64,000 nucleotides of DNA, from positions 51,053,253-51,117,252 of the forward strand of contig OY986438.1 of NCBI GenBank assembly GCA_963920525.1. Reading direction: 5' to 3'. Of the stretch, positions 21,850 through 33,900 are shown piece by piece. The position numbers were made by a program, and so were the translations under genes. Below the pieces are notes generated by a model. That model had not been told where the DNA came from. It searched no databases and saw only the letters and a list, made by a program, of their open reading frames with translations. Origin of the DNA: Dichetophora obliterata. Taxonomy: Eukaryota; Arthropoda; Insecta; Diptera; Sciomyzidae. Numbering within the stretch: position 1 is the first letter of the stretch; the number at the start of each line of letters is the position of its first letter.

Positions 21850-23640
21850 ATTAGTATGTATATATACTTTTTTTTTTAATTATAAAAACAATATTTCAAG
21901 AAAAATAAATTTATCAAATCAAGTTAAGTAACCTAGTTTTCAGTAAATTGAAACTATTTCTAAAAATATTCTTGAGTTGTAAGCAAATGTTTCTTAAATT
22001 AAAATTTTTTTCTTACTATCATTTGTTTTAAATTTACTCAATTCAAGCAAAATATTGTTTGAATACTCGTATAGAAATTTACGCCTGAGTGTTAGCAGAT
22101 AGCCTATTTGCTTGATTCAAGCATAGAATGCTTGATTTATTCTCTTCGAGTAGTTTTTTCAACAAGTTTAGGTAATTGAAAACATTGAAAAAAGCCATAT
22201 AAGGGCCAATCCAGCGTGTAGAACGTTTCATTCGTACGCTTCTTTTAAACATTTTTCATACGATCCAGAGATATATTTTGGAAAGGTGTATATCATCGAA
22301 AAGCTATCTATTGGTAAAGCTATTAAGTAATTGGAAAGCTATCGAAAATATAACAATTTTTTCAACTTAAATTTGGAACAAAATTTTTATTTTAAATATG
22401 CGTTCGGAAGTTGCACGAATCGGAATTAATTTTGGGACGAAATTCATACTAGCCTAGATCTGTGAATTTAGCCGTACAAAAAAAGTTGGAAGACAATATT
22501 TTTTCAATTCTTTCTAAAAATCAGCGTTGTTTTGCAAAATTTGTATATTTTATCTTTTTTAGAGCAGCCGCGAACGCAGGGCAGGTTTTGGGGTTAAGCC
22601 CCCTCCAAAATTAACGAATTTTGGCAGCCGTAGTGTTTTTATGATTACGTCAAAGATCGTTAGATGACATTGGAGAAAAAGACTCAATTTTAAACATTTA
22701 TTGTGAAAAGACTATTATACATATTGTAGATAGTACTTTTCAGCCGGTTTCAAGATATTTTAGTCCTTATGAATCGGAAACAAAAAAATGAAAGTACAAT
22801 TTGATCCCCGTAGCGGGGGATAATTGTAATCAAACTATATAATAATAGTTAAGGTTGTAGCGACAAGTAACCTTTTCACTCTTATTTTTGTTGTTTTCGA
22901 TAAATTGCGAAGAAAATATCTTGACACCAGTGGAAAAGGATTACTTTTTTAGGCGACCTAGCGAGAAGAAGATGCAGTAAAAAACAAACAAAAAATGTAC
23001 TTTGGAATATTTTTTATATTATTTACGTACAAAAGTTTTTAAGTCTCTATGTATTATAGTCCTTCTACAAAAGGGCGTAGGCAGGGGGGAAGAGGGAAAA
23101 TTCTCTCCTAAATCTGAAATTTTTTTACCTATAGCTTTTTTAATAGTTTCTATATGTGATCCTTTTTTAATGTGTAGTCATACCTTTTTCTTTGAAGCTA
23201 GACCTGAGAAAGTTAAAAACAAATCAGTATTTTTAAAGCGATATTGTATCATTTTGTAAAATCTTGTATACTGTTCAAACGGGAAGTTAAAAGCTTAGAT
23301 ATTGACATGAAGTATATAATATGAAAATTTTAAGATTTATAATTATATTGTGACATTTTCATGATTTTTTAAGGTTATAATTTTTAGAGCTTTAGGTCAA
23401 GTAATTTATAAATACATGTGCAATAGAACGTTTGTTTAGCACATGGCTACGATCAACGGCTACGACCAACGATGGGCGATGACCGATTGAATCAGATTTA
23501 ATGAGCGCTCTTATTATTTTACCATTCATCGAATTTTAACACAAAAGTTGCCAACTGTTGACTTCGCTGAATGCGGCTTATATCAACAGACAGATGAAAT
23601 GTCAAATACAAGCGACATTTTGGATCTTAGTAATAGAATA
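21850..23640. other. AT-rich stretch with no recognisable gene
   Basis: No element ends or domain-bearing ORFs recognised. Small palindrome CCCCGTAGCGGGG near 22806. Confidence 0.4.
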
Positions 23641-23641
23641 T

Positions 23642-23995
23642 GGCCCTTATTATGAGCCGCGTTCGATCTTCAACTGTAGTCGAATGGCCTGATCGAACGA
23701 ATTTGCATTTGGTATTATAACGTGCTTTCGACAATGAGTAGCGCTATACTGAATTTCGTTCATTTGGTTTGTTCACGGTAGTATATTTCTATCAGCTGAT
23801 CGTAATACTTACATATTTAACAATTATTGCTCAGCAAGCATCGCATGGAAAGCAAAATTATATTTGACTGAAAATTCGATGAACAACGAACAATTCGATA
23901 GGGTTGCACTGCTCATAATAAGATTTTAACGGTCCTTAATCGTTGTTCGATAACCAGCGAAGATCGAACGTCGAAAGCAACTCATAATAAGGGCC
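23642..23995. mobile_element. 354-bp MITE with GGCCCTTATTATGAG ends
   Basis: GGCCCTTATTATGAG at 23642-23656 is exactly complemented at 23981-23995, with further imperfect pairing inward (GTTCGATCTTC / GAAGATCGAAC). TAT flanks both sides. A 3-base target and GG-starting ends would suit a PIF/Harbinger-type element, although TAT is not the usual TWA. Confidence 0.65.
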
Positions 23996-24149
23996 TATCA
24001 CTTTACCTCAACGAACAGTCTGTTCAACAACCATAATCAGGGTTGACAACCATAATCTGAGTACTTAATCTAAAACTTAATTTTATGATTAATTTGTAAA
24101 CAAATATGTTTATTATGGCACGTAAAATTTTTTAGTGCATGTTATACAG

Positions 24150-25295
24150 AAGTCACCAAATTCAATAAAATGTTACGTCACAAAGTCTATAACAAGCGGA
24201 CTAAAAAAAAAACGCTTCCAACGATACCTGATATATCAAATTATGACAAGTAATTTAGAAGATAGGGGTTTAGTTATTTTTCTGTCCTGTAGAGGACGCT
24301 TTATTCTATTTAATGTGACACACATAGCCTTTAATCAGCGGACGTGGAAAACGCTTTCAACGATACCTCATTGTCAAAATATGATAAGTATTTTAGAAGT
24401 TAGTGGTTTCGTTCACTTTCTGTACTCTAGAGGGCGCCATATTAAATTTAATTTTACGTCACATAGCTTTTAACCACCGGACGAGGAAAACGCTTCCGAC
24501 GATACCTCATTTGTCAAAATATGATAAATAGTTTAGAAGTTAGTGGTTTAGTTTATTTTATGTCCTCTAGAGGGTGCTATATTAAATTGCATGTTATGTT
24601 ACATAACCTATAACCAGCGGACGATCAAAACGTTTCCAACAATACCTCATTTGTCAAATTCTGATAAGTAGTTTAAAAGTTAGGGGTTTAGTTGACTTTC
24701 AGTCCTCTAGAGGGCACCATATTATATTTAATGTGATGTCATAACTAGCGGACGATAAAAACGCTTCCAAAGATACCTCATCTTTTAAATTAAATTTTAT
24801 GTGACGTCACATGGCCTTTAAAAAGCGGATGATCAAAACGCTTCCAAAGATATTTCATTGGTCAAATGACGAGAAGTAGTTTAAGTTAGGGCTTATTTTA
24901 CTCTGTCATATAGAGGGCGCTATATTCAATTTAGTGTGACGTCACATAACCTATAACCAGCGCACGGTAAAAACGCTTCGAATGAAACCTCATTTGTCAA
25001 ATTATGATTAGAAGTTTAGAAGTTAGGGGTTTAGTTGACTTTTTGTCGTCTAAAGAACGCTATATTAAACTTTATGTGACGTCACATAACTTTTCTTCAT
25101 CGGACAATCAAAATGCTTCTTACAATACTTCATTTGCTTATGCCACAAAAAAATTTTTTTCTCATGACTTTATGTCCGTTAGAAGGCGCTATATGAAATT
25201 AAATGTGACGTCACATAGAAGACTATCAAAACGCTTCCAACGCTACCTCATTTGTCAAATTATGATAAGTAATTTAGAAGTGAGAGTGGAACAGA
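24150..25295. repeat. Complex tandem repeat, about nine units of 130-140 bases, with CRE palindromes
   Basis: Units share 'AACCAGCGGACG..AAAACGCTTCCAA.GATACCTCATTTGTCAAAT', 'GTTTAGAAGTTAGGGGTTTAGTT', 'CCTCTAGAGGGCGC.ATATTAAA' and 'ATGTGACGTCACAT'. The last contains TGACGTCA, the cAMP-response-element core, exact in four late units (24801, 24936, 25076, 25205; spacing 135, 140, 129) and degraded in earlier ones. One interval is longer and irregular. Non-coding, satellite-like; short ORFs at 24135 and 25004 are by-products. Confidence 0.8.
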
Positions 25296-25310
25296 TGAAC
25301 ATACATACAT

Positions 25311-25992
25311 ACCCAGCAAAACTTTTGATTCAAATGTGACATGCATTCTTAGGGACTCTGATTCCAGAAGGCATTCTATAGATCAAACTGTGCTTCTTCT
25401 TAGCCTTATAAAGAAGTTTTTTCAAGAGGTATTTTTATATACTATTTCTAAAAGGCATTCAAATGGCATTTAAATTCAATTAAAGTACAAAAATTATATA
25501 TAATTATAATATATGTTTTAGATATTTTCCGTGGGATTTTTTTAACACCCAATGAAACCAAAAAACTTACTACTTTCAACACAAAATGCTTTGAAAATTG
25601 GGAAAAGTGATATTTTACGTGGAATGTTTTTAAACCCACAACAAAACCCAAACACTTTTCATTTCTAACACCAAAATCGTTAGAATGTCGGGAAAAGGGA
25701 TATTTTTTCAGGCATTTTTCAACACTCAATCTACAAAAACTATTCCATTCCATGGAATGCCTTCCTGAAGTTTTTTTTAAAACACCTACTAGAATCCTTT
25801 GATTGAAGAGCTCAAAGTCATCTTCCATTGGAAAAGTCTTAGAAGCACTTCTAGAGAAGACTAGGGAAATCATTCCTCCCAATGACATGCTTATGTTGAA
25901 AGAATGCCTTCTGGGTATGGAAGTGGAAGGGATGGAATTCAAGAATTTCCCTTCATCTTTAGCTTCTATTGGAAGCACTTTTCTTGCTGGGT
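25311..25992. mobile_element. 682-bp inverted-repeat element inserted at the edge of the tandem array
   Basis: Ends ACCCAGCAA and TTGCTGGGT are flanked by ACATACAT and ACATGCAT, an 8-base target copy with one mismatch, as for hAT- or P-type insertion. The interior has two or more diverged subrepeats of about 110 bases (25540-25740). A 186-codon minus-strand ORF (25448-26008) starts outside the element and has no recognisable domain, so I do not call it a gene. Confidence 0.5.
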
Positions 25993-26009
25993 ACATGCAT
26001 ACTAACATA

Positions 26010-28294
26010 CATACCGGTCAAACACATATACCTCTTCTTTTGCTTCGCCGTAGTCGGGTAAAAAGGTATTGTAGGTATTGACCAGTACTGGTCCTTTTTG
26101 AACTAGTTCAGAACTATTTAAAAGTTGGTCCAATTTTTTGCAGGGCATACAAATAAATAGCTTTTGTAATAAAATAACACAAATCTTTAATTTTTCCTAA
26201 AAAGGTTTATTCAAGTCAATATCAGCTGCGCATGATCCATGAACATTTTAGCAACATATCTTGCGCCAGTTGGTCATATTTAATTATTTTCTCTTTATGA
26301 TCAGTTGCTTATAGTCGATAAATATGCGCTATTAGCGCACAAGTTATTAGCATAGGGAATAATATTTGCACCGAATTTTCATCGTGTGAACTATTCGTAC
26401 ACGGAGTACGTCGAAAGATGCGTCGAAACACTGACAGACGTTTGCTGCTGACAGAAATTATGTTGCTTTCTAATCAAAACTTTGAATTCTAAGTTAAATA
26501 AAAGATGTCAAAGTGACCCCGTTAATGGTATTTATTTGTTTATTGATAATATTTGAACTTGGCCAATTCTAGCCCGAAACGTCAGTGTTAGATACATCAA
26601 GACCTGCAAATATTTCCAAAAGGTGGGATATAGTGGAGCAGTTGGGCCGGTATGGGTTAAGAATTTTTTGTTCATCCATTCGCAAGTTTCAATCACTAAG
26701 GAACTTTGATCAGAAAAAAAAGTGCGAGTGTGTTATATCTTTCGGGGGGTCAAAATTATTTATTTAATTAATTATTTGATTGTACTTTATCTTAATCTTG
26801 AAGAGGGCAGAACACTTTTAAGTAAAAAACAATAAAAGCAATTTGGATTTCAGTTCCTGATGCAGCACTCTTCCTTATAATAGCAATACAGCGGTTTTAA
26901 TGCACTTCCGTTTAAACTTTCGAAGTTTCTCAACTGTGCAGTAAGAAGTTTCAATTCAAAAATATATAAACTCATAATGGGTACATTCAGCAAAAACTTT
27001 GCTACGCAACTGTTGTACAACTTTCGAGCTGATTGGTATGCTACATAAAGCTCTCACACAACATGTTCCCACAACATGGGAGCGAAAATATTTTATGCTA
27101 CTTCGCTACCTAAGCGCTTTTTCAGATAGAATGCGACCAATATTGGAGCACGTTTTAATATTTTAGCACAAAAAAATTATTATTTCAATTTTTTCCAGAC
27201 TTATCAAAACTTAAATACTTAACTTGGTGAGAAACTGAAGACAAACAACATCAAATTGTTAAAAAAAATTTTTCAAATATTTGTTGATACTCTGCAAAAA
27301 TTCTGCAACTCATGCCGAAAAGGACCCGTGATTAGAGGCATCATCGTTGGCATATTTCAACACCTTGTGTGTAGCCTAATTTTCAATTAACACGATTCCA
27401 GCATGTGTGAGGACTGCAAAAACAGCATTGATAACTAGCAAACCTAGAGCAAAAATACTACAAAAGGGGCTACTCTTTTGGTCTGATGGCGATTTCTACT
27501 TGTTGTGTATGTTTGATTTTGCAAGCGATTGATGTTTCCTTCCGGTGGAGTGTGGCTGTGTTTCCGGTGCTCATATTGTTGTGTATTCTGAACGTGACTC
27601 GATTGCTGAGCATATTTTCTTATATTGTACATGTTGGGAGCGTATGATAAAAACTCAGCATCAGCGCCATCTAGAAGGGCGCCAATTAATAAAAAAAAGA
27701 AAAAAAAAAGAGCATCAGGAATGAATCTGCTGATGAAACAAATAATGCTGATCCGATCAACAAAATGTCATAAATAAAAGAAATACTCTGACAATAAGAT
27801 TCTTTACTTGTTGTTTGTTGCTATGCGTTGAGACTTTATTTTAGATGTGTCGAATGCCACTGAAATGACTGAACACAACGCCTTTGTTTAGCGCTCATTA
27901 GAGGTGTTATTTTGATTAATTAACTTCTTGACTACTGTTAGGATACCAGCTACAATTAATTCTTATGCAATGGCCAGCATTTGTTTTGTTGGATTAAGCC
28001 ATCTTTTGTTGTCAGCTGAGTTGAGCCCATGCGACTCTGCCTGACCTCATTATTTGGGGACGAAATCTCGACAGTCCCGGGATTTAAAATATAATAAAAC
28101 AAGGTTTTAAGGATTCCAATAATGTCACTACGTCCTTGGATTTTGCTTAAGATTTAAAATTTGAATGTACACATTTACAAAAAAAAAAAACAACACACTC
28201 CATCTATGACAACATTTTTTATCATTCCATTGACATTACTTTTTATTCTTTTATTTAATTATTTTTTTATAATTAAAGTTTTTTCTAAATGACC
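26010..28294. other. Stretch without recognised elements, possibly unique host sequence
   Basis: Somewhat more base-balanced than its surroundings at 27420-28080. No coding sequence is supported. It could be intronic or intergenic host DNA. Confidence 0.35.
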
Positions 28295-28500
28295 TTGTTA
28301 TTTATTATGTTGAAATAACATGATTTTAATACAAATTCTAAATGTTTGATAGTTTAAGTCATATTTGATTTTAAATACAAATTGTTTGATAGTTTAAAAT
28401 CGTTTATTGAACCTAAAGCTCCAAAGTTAGAACAATTAATTGTTCTAACGAATCTTTCCAAAGAAACAACAACAACAACAACGTTTTTTTCAATATGAAA
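28295..28500. repeat. Single-arm copy of the 47.9-48.3 kb hairpin repeat
   Basis: Contains ATGACCTTGTTATTTATTAT, ACAAATTCTAAATGTTTGATAG and a 24-base perfect palindrome centred in CAATTAATTG (28426-28449), then AAAGAAACAACAACAAC. The same blocks occur twice, inverted, at 47.9-48.3 kb. Confidence 0.6.
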
Positions 28501-29446
28501 GGGAAAAAATCACTAGCTGATTTTATTGCAATTTTGGCCCTGCTAAAGGCTTCATCAGAAATCTTTGTGATACGCCGTGCAAGCGCGCACTAGCGAACTG
28601 CATCACAGAGGCGATGAGATTTTTATGTGTCAATATCTCAGTTTTTCTCCCATTTCTATTTAAATCATATAATTTCAACATTTTTTTTCATAATTTTTTA
28701 ACTAGCCAAAACTATACTTACCAATCATAAAACTGAATAATTTCTTTATTATATTATAGTTCTAAAAAACTTTATTTTAACATAAACCTACCACCAATCA
28801 GACTGGACAGCTGTTTAGTTTATCGCTACATCAATTCTTCAGTAGTTTTCTGTGGCTTTTACAGTCTATCCATTTTGATAAGCTTACACGTGTAACATCT
28901 GTTGAATCAAAACATAATTATTTGTGATTTTTTCCTTTTAAAGCAACGTTTTTTCTACTATTTTGTAAAAAGCAAAAGTTCGAAAAGTGAATGCATTGGT
29001 TTTGTAAAGATTTCTGGTATTAAATTATAGTTTTTTAGAATTATAAAATAAGTAGCTGGCCGGAGGCTTTTTTTCAATTTGCTTAAGGTAATACATGCTA
29101 AACGAAATAGAAAATGTTTTATTTTGTTCGTTTGGTTTTCAAGCGCAGCACTAAATTTATATGCATCTCACATTTCGCCTTGCTCAAGGCTCATATGTTT
29201 TCTTTTTTGTTGCGGTGTAAAAAAGGGAAGAATAGAGACCAACATGGATAGAGACCTCGCAACATAAACGCGAGGAAAGAAAACGGTTGAGCAATGCGTG
29301 GCAGCTGGGATGATTTCTTAAAAAACTTAACGCTTAAATTAAATATGCATCCCGTGCCAAAAATAACGTATTACCTAGAAACATATTTAGAAGTGGTTAA
29401 GAATCTAGTTAAATGGACTTTAACTAAAAATTTTGATAAGGATGTC
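28501..29446. other. AT-rich stretch with no recognisable gene
   Basis: GC-richer patch at 28560-28620 (GCCGTGCAAGCGCGCACTAG) without ORF or foldable tRNA. Nothing else recognised. Confidence 0.35.
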
Positions 29447-29565
29447 TTCTTTATTATTATTATTTATTTATTTCAGTACTATAAGAACCTGGTTCTTTTA
29501 ATACAGCGATATTACAATGATTATAATATATTTAAAATTGCAAAGATATATTTTAACCTTATATA

Positions 29566-30512
29566 CAGGGTTGTCAATATTCGAAGCGCCCATCTGGCAA
29601 CACTGTAACTTTCCGCAGTGATGCCAAATCGACTAATGACATACCGCGTTTGAAGCGTCATTTCAAGCAAATGTTTACTGTAATGGAACAGTACACGCCA
29701 CGCGAACGCTCTAAAATTGTTGAAATTTACATTCAACAAAACAAGTCAATCGTAAGAGCAATTTTGGCATAAAATTATCATGAGCGATGAAGCTCATTTT
29801 CAGTTGAACGGAACGGTAAACAAACAAAATTGCCGTATTTATGCCACTGAAAATCCACAAGAGATTCAAGAGGTACCTCTTCACGATGCAAAAGTCACTG
29901 TTTGGTGCGGCGTTTGTGCTAAAATGCTCATTGGGCCGTTCTTTTTCGAAGATGATAATGGCCACAGAGTTACTGTCAATCAGGAGCGTTATCGCGATAT
30001 GATAAACAATTTTTTCATGCCAATCGTTCGTCGAAAGCGTATCAGGCACTACTGGTTTCACAAGACGGCGCGCCACCACACACAAGCCGCACTACAATCG
30101 ATTTTTTGAAGCAATTGTTCCCTGGCCGCTTGATGTCAAAAAATGGTGATTTCGATTGGCCGCCAAGATCACCAGATTTAACGCCTCCAGACTTCTTTTT
30201 GTGGGGTTATTTGAAATCAAAGGTTTACGTCAACAAGCCAAAGACCCTACAAGAGCTGAAAACCAACATCCGTCAAGAAATAACCGCCATTCCCATCGAA
30301 ATGTTGAAGAAAACCATGGAAAATGCTGCAAAACGGGCACAATATGCCGTAGAGGCCAATGGCGACCATTTACGAGATATCATATTCAAGAAATAATGTA
30401 AGCAAATCTACTTGAACCCAATTAAATGATATTTATGACGAACAGACAAAAAATTGTGGTTTCTTTGATTTATTTAAAAATAAAATGGGCGCTTCGAATA
30501 TTGGCAACCCTG
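29566..30512 (+). mobile_element. DD41D (rosa-like) mariner, internally deleted
   Basis: 947 bases between TA dinucleotides. Terminal repeats: CAGGGTTGTCAATATTCGAA on the left, complement of CAGGGTTGCCAATATTCGAA on the right, continuing into GCGCCCAT. It encloses a broken transposase. The left subterminal region also repeats TGGCAACACTG. Confidence 0.85.
29683..30396 (+). pseudogene. DD41D mariner transposase, deleted and frameshifted
   Basis: The start MEQYTPRERSKIVEIYIQQN (29683) is the beginning of the helix-turn-helix domain and is cut after 29 codons. The frame resumes at 29780 with SDEAHFQLNG (first catalytic Asp), WCGV and FFFEDDNG. A one-base insertion near 30058-30064 shifts the frame; afterwards QDGAPPHTS (second Asp) and WPPRSPDLTPPDFFLWGY (third Asp in PPDFF) appear, and the ORF ends at IIFKK (30396). 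Counting in the shifted frame, 41 residues separate the second and third Asp, the DD41D signature of the rosa group. Most of the DNA-binding domain is missing, so it is inactive. Confidence 0.8.
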
Positions 30513-30949
30513 TATAATTTTTAAACATATATTAGAGATATTAAGAGATACCCTAATATTAAAAAGCGAAAGAATTTGAAGCAATAGGTAGGAAAAAGAA
30601 AACTGGCAATAAGTTATTCAGTTAGTAGAAAAATATTGAATTGCAGCATGTCTTAATCGGTTGTTAATAAAAAAACATTCTTGTAAAATTTAAAAAGTAA
30701 AAGCTAGGTGGAGTAAGCAAGGAACTTCTTGTGGAGTGGCCAAATTGAATTTCTTCAAACAAATAAAATAGAATTTTGTCCGTTATTATTTTGTGCAAGA
30801 AGATAAAATTTCTAACATTTAATAACGAATAACGAAATATGGTAATATTTACGTAGACCAAGACATATCTTGTTGCTTAATTAAATGCTAGATATAATTT
30901 TAATAGCAATCTCGAGTTTAATTTACAATAAACACATTCTGCGTGTTAC

Positions 30950-33900
30950 GGGCAGAGTTTGGCAAAATCCACCTCCTAACCCTTTAATGCCGGCTGGAAA
31001 TAACTGGAGGGGTAGACAAGCTACTCTGTGGGATGGCGGTTAGCTAAGGGGAGGCCGCGAGCCATTGCGCGCCGAATCTCAATAGTCGTAGTGATACTGG
31101 GGCCGAAGGTAGTGAGGTAGTGGGCCAAACCAAGGTGTCATGCGACCCGTGCCGTGGGTTGAACAAGCTGGAGGCTCATTAAAAAAGTAGTTCAATCACT
31201 AACGGAGCCATCCAGATACCTGGCGTCCTCTGGATGTATCTAGCCCTATCTGTGTATGCGTGAGTTGCCGAGTTCTCCTCCCGACTGTTTTGCGATGGGC
31301 TGGCAACGAGGAATTAGGTTGGTAAAGTGTGCCGATACCAGATCTGTCACTTTTTACAAGGCTGTTATCGCCAAAGTAGGTGAAGTGTAGCAAGGAGAAA
31401 GGATAGAAATCCGCTGTCTCAGTGGAGGAAATCCCTAGCAGACTAGGGCTTGGGTCTGGCTACTTCTGGAGTACACAGAGCCAGAAAAACTTCTGGAAAC
31501 TTTAAGAGTTCCCAACCTCCACCTTCCAGTTCGGAACTGGAGGGTTGCCAAAATAGAGGTACAGGTACACCCAGATCGTGTATACTAGTGAAAACCTGTA
31601 TTAACTCCTTCTTACTATCTAATTTTAGTGATCCAGATTTAGTGGTGGTTAGTCTTGAGCTTGGAACGGGCAACTGCTGGGTTGCATTGGCATGGCCATC
31701 CGAGCCTAGCTCATGGCCATCCCGAGCCACCGCCGGCTGGTAATCTGCGGCGTCTGATAGCGAAGGCAGAGAGGAAAAGGCGTGGCCTGGTTATCGGAGC
31801 TGATGCGAATGCACACTATACAGTCTGGGGAAATACAGATGTGAATGAAAAAGGTGAGTTCTTGTTTTATTATTTACTCAAAAGTAATTTATATATTTGT
31901 AACGTTGGGAACGAGCCAACTTTTGTTACTTGCAGTAGGCGTGATGTCTTGGACGTTACCCTAGTCTCTGACTTATTTTATGATAAGATCAGGGGCTGAA
32001 AAGTGCTTCAGGAGAACTAAGGTCGCAGTGTAGGAAGATTTTTAATAAAACTAAAAAATCGGGTTGCTGGAAAAGCTGGGATGAGTATAAATCAAGTTTA
32101 AAAATGTTTAAGGCCGCGTTCATAGTGGACGCTTTGGCTGAAGCTGATGCATAAAGCTGCTTTGTCAAGCTTTTTTTGATCATAGTGAACGCTTATTCAA
32201 CGCTGCATAAAGTAGCTTATTGAGCTTATTGGTGTTCATAGCGCGTGCTTTATGCTTATGGCTGATATGCTTTGTTTTCATTTGTCTCTTTAGAAAATAA
32301 TGCCCTCAATTGCGTTTTGCAAAGTAAATTTTTTTGTTTAATGAGTATGTAGATTCGCGATGATCACCAATGAAAGATCAAACCAATAACAAACAAAAGT
32401 TCAAAGGAACTTGAAAACACAAAGCATAACAACCGTGGAAAGTTCAGCACAAAAAGTACCCAAGAAGAAAGCAAGAACAACGAAAACTATGTAAACAAAC
32501 GAGATAGAATACACAAGCGCATACAACTGAAAAGCACCACAAAAGGACCGCAATGCAACAACAACACAACAACGGTTAAAACTTCAGCACAAAAAAAAAA
32601 TCAACGAAAATATTGTTAACAGGCAAAATAGATAAACATGTGCCGAAAAGCATTTTAAAAATGCTCTAAAACAAAGCATAAAAAACAAAATTATTTTTCT
32701 GTGTGAGCAAGCAAGATGGAAAGATAAGCGCTGAAAAGCATTTGAAATTAAGCTTTATGCTAGCTTTATGCTAGCACTATGAAAGCTTTGAGCTTTTTCC
32801 ATATGATTATACACAAAGCGTTTTTCAGCTAAACCTCTCGGCTAAGCTAAAAGCGTTTACTATGAACGCGGCCTAAGAAAGCACTTCGAAAAGCTCAGCG
32901 CAAATCCTGGAGGATTTTTTGCGGTAATATAGGAGGAATCTTTCAAAGCATCAATACTCCGTATTATCCTCGATTCTAACCCTAATTGTCCTAGCTACTT
33001 AAAGAAATTAGACGATACTTAGATATCCTCTAGCGAGGAGAGCCTAGATCTATTCTGAGTACCCACTTCCCGGATTGCTCTGTGGATCCCACTCAAATTA
33101 GGTGTGCGAGGGTTCCAGCGATGAGTAGTCCTTCAAAAACTATATAGGAATCAAATGGGCTCTGTTTAGTTTCAAACCATATAAGTCTGCTGGGTCTGAT
33201 GGCATAGCTCCAGCCGCTCAACAGCAGACGGCGTCCATTATCCTTCCATGGCTTTTTTTATTTTCAAAGGTGCTTTTTGGTGAAAAACATACCATTAAAA
33301 TAGAGGGATGTAAAAGTAGTATTTATCCTTAAGGCGGGAAGGATATCGCAAACGAGTCCAAAGAACCTTAGACCTATGAGTCTATCATCTTTTCTGCTGA
33401 AAACACTCGAAAGATTGATTGACGCACATCTTCGTTGTAACATCGACTCAAATTTTCTTTCAGCTGCACAACATGATTACAGGAAAGGTAGGTCTGTAGA
33501 AACGGCCCAGCACTCCCTAGTAAGCTACTGAGGAAAATAGAAAAGGTGGGCTGCAAGGTGATTGTCTATGCATTTGACGTAGCTATTGCTGCACTGAGCA
33601 AGTTTCCTGACACTCTCTCCGATCTTAATGTTTGGGCTATAAGCTGTGAGTCCAGAAAGCCAATGTTACTTTATATGCCTGTAAGAGAGCTATAGGTAAA
33701 ATATGGGGACTTACCGCGAATAATGCACGTTAATTTATAAAGCTATAATGAGGCTATTCTTGCTGGTGGTGGACAGCTCTTAATAAACAGTCGAATTGCT
33801 AGGGAAAGTACAAAGAACTGCGGCCGTATGTATAAGCGGAGCACTTTGATCCACTTCATCTGAGGTGCAGTTCTTTACTTAATACCCCTTGATATTATAG

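Larger units (their letters stand above)
29447..30900 (-). pseudogene. LINE C-terminus and 3' UTR (minus strand), split by a mariner
   Basis: The minus strand at about 30860-30660 encodes FEEIQFGHSTRSSLLTPP..FYFLN, homologous to the copy at 43745-44240. The 3' tail, AAATAAATAAATAATAATAA on the minus strand, lies at 29452-29476. A DD41D mariner sits between tail and coding part (29566-30512). The sister copy reads TRLWNSLPSHVRALREITRF, which is the C-terminal signature of Jockey/CR1-type reverse transcriptases. 5'-truncated and dead. Confidence 0.55.

Noticed and set aside
24150..25295. CRISPR-like repeat array
   Set aside because: Units are contiguous 130-140-base tandem repeats with no unique spacers, in a eukaryotic context.
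25448..26008. 186-codon minus-strand ORF
   Set aside because: Starts outside the inverted-repeat element that holds most of it, overlaps internal subrepeats and has no recognisable domain; probably chance.
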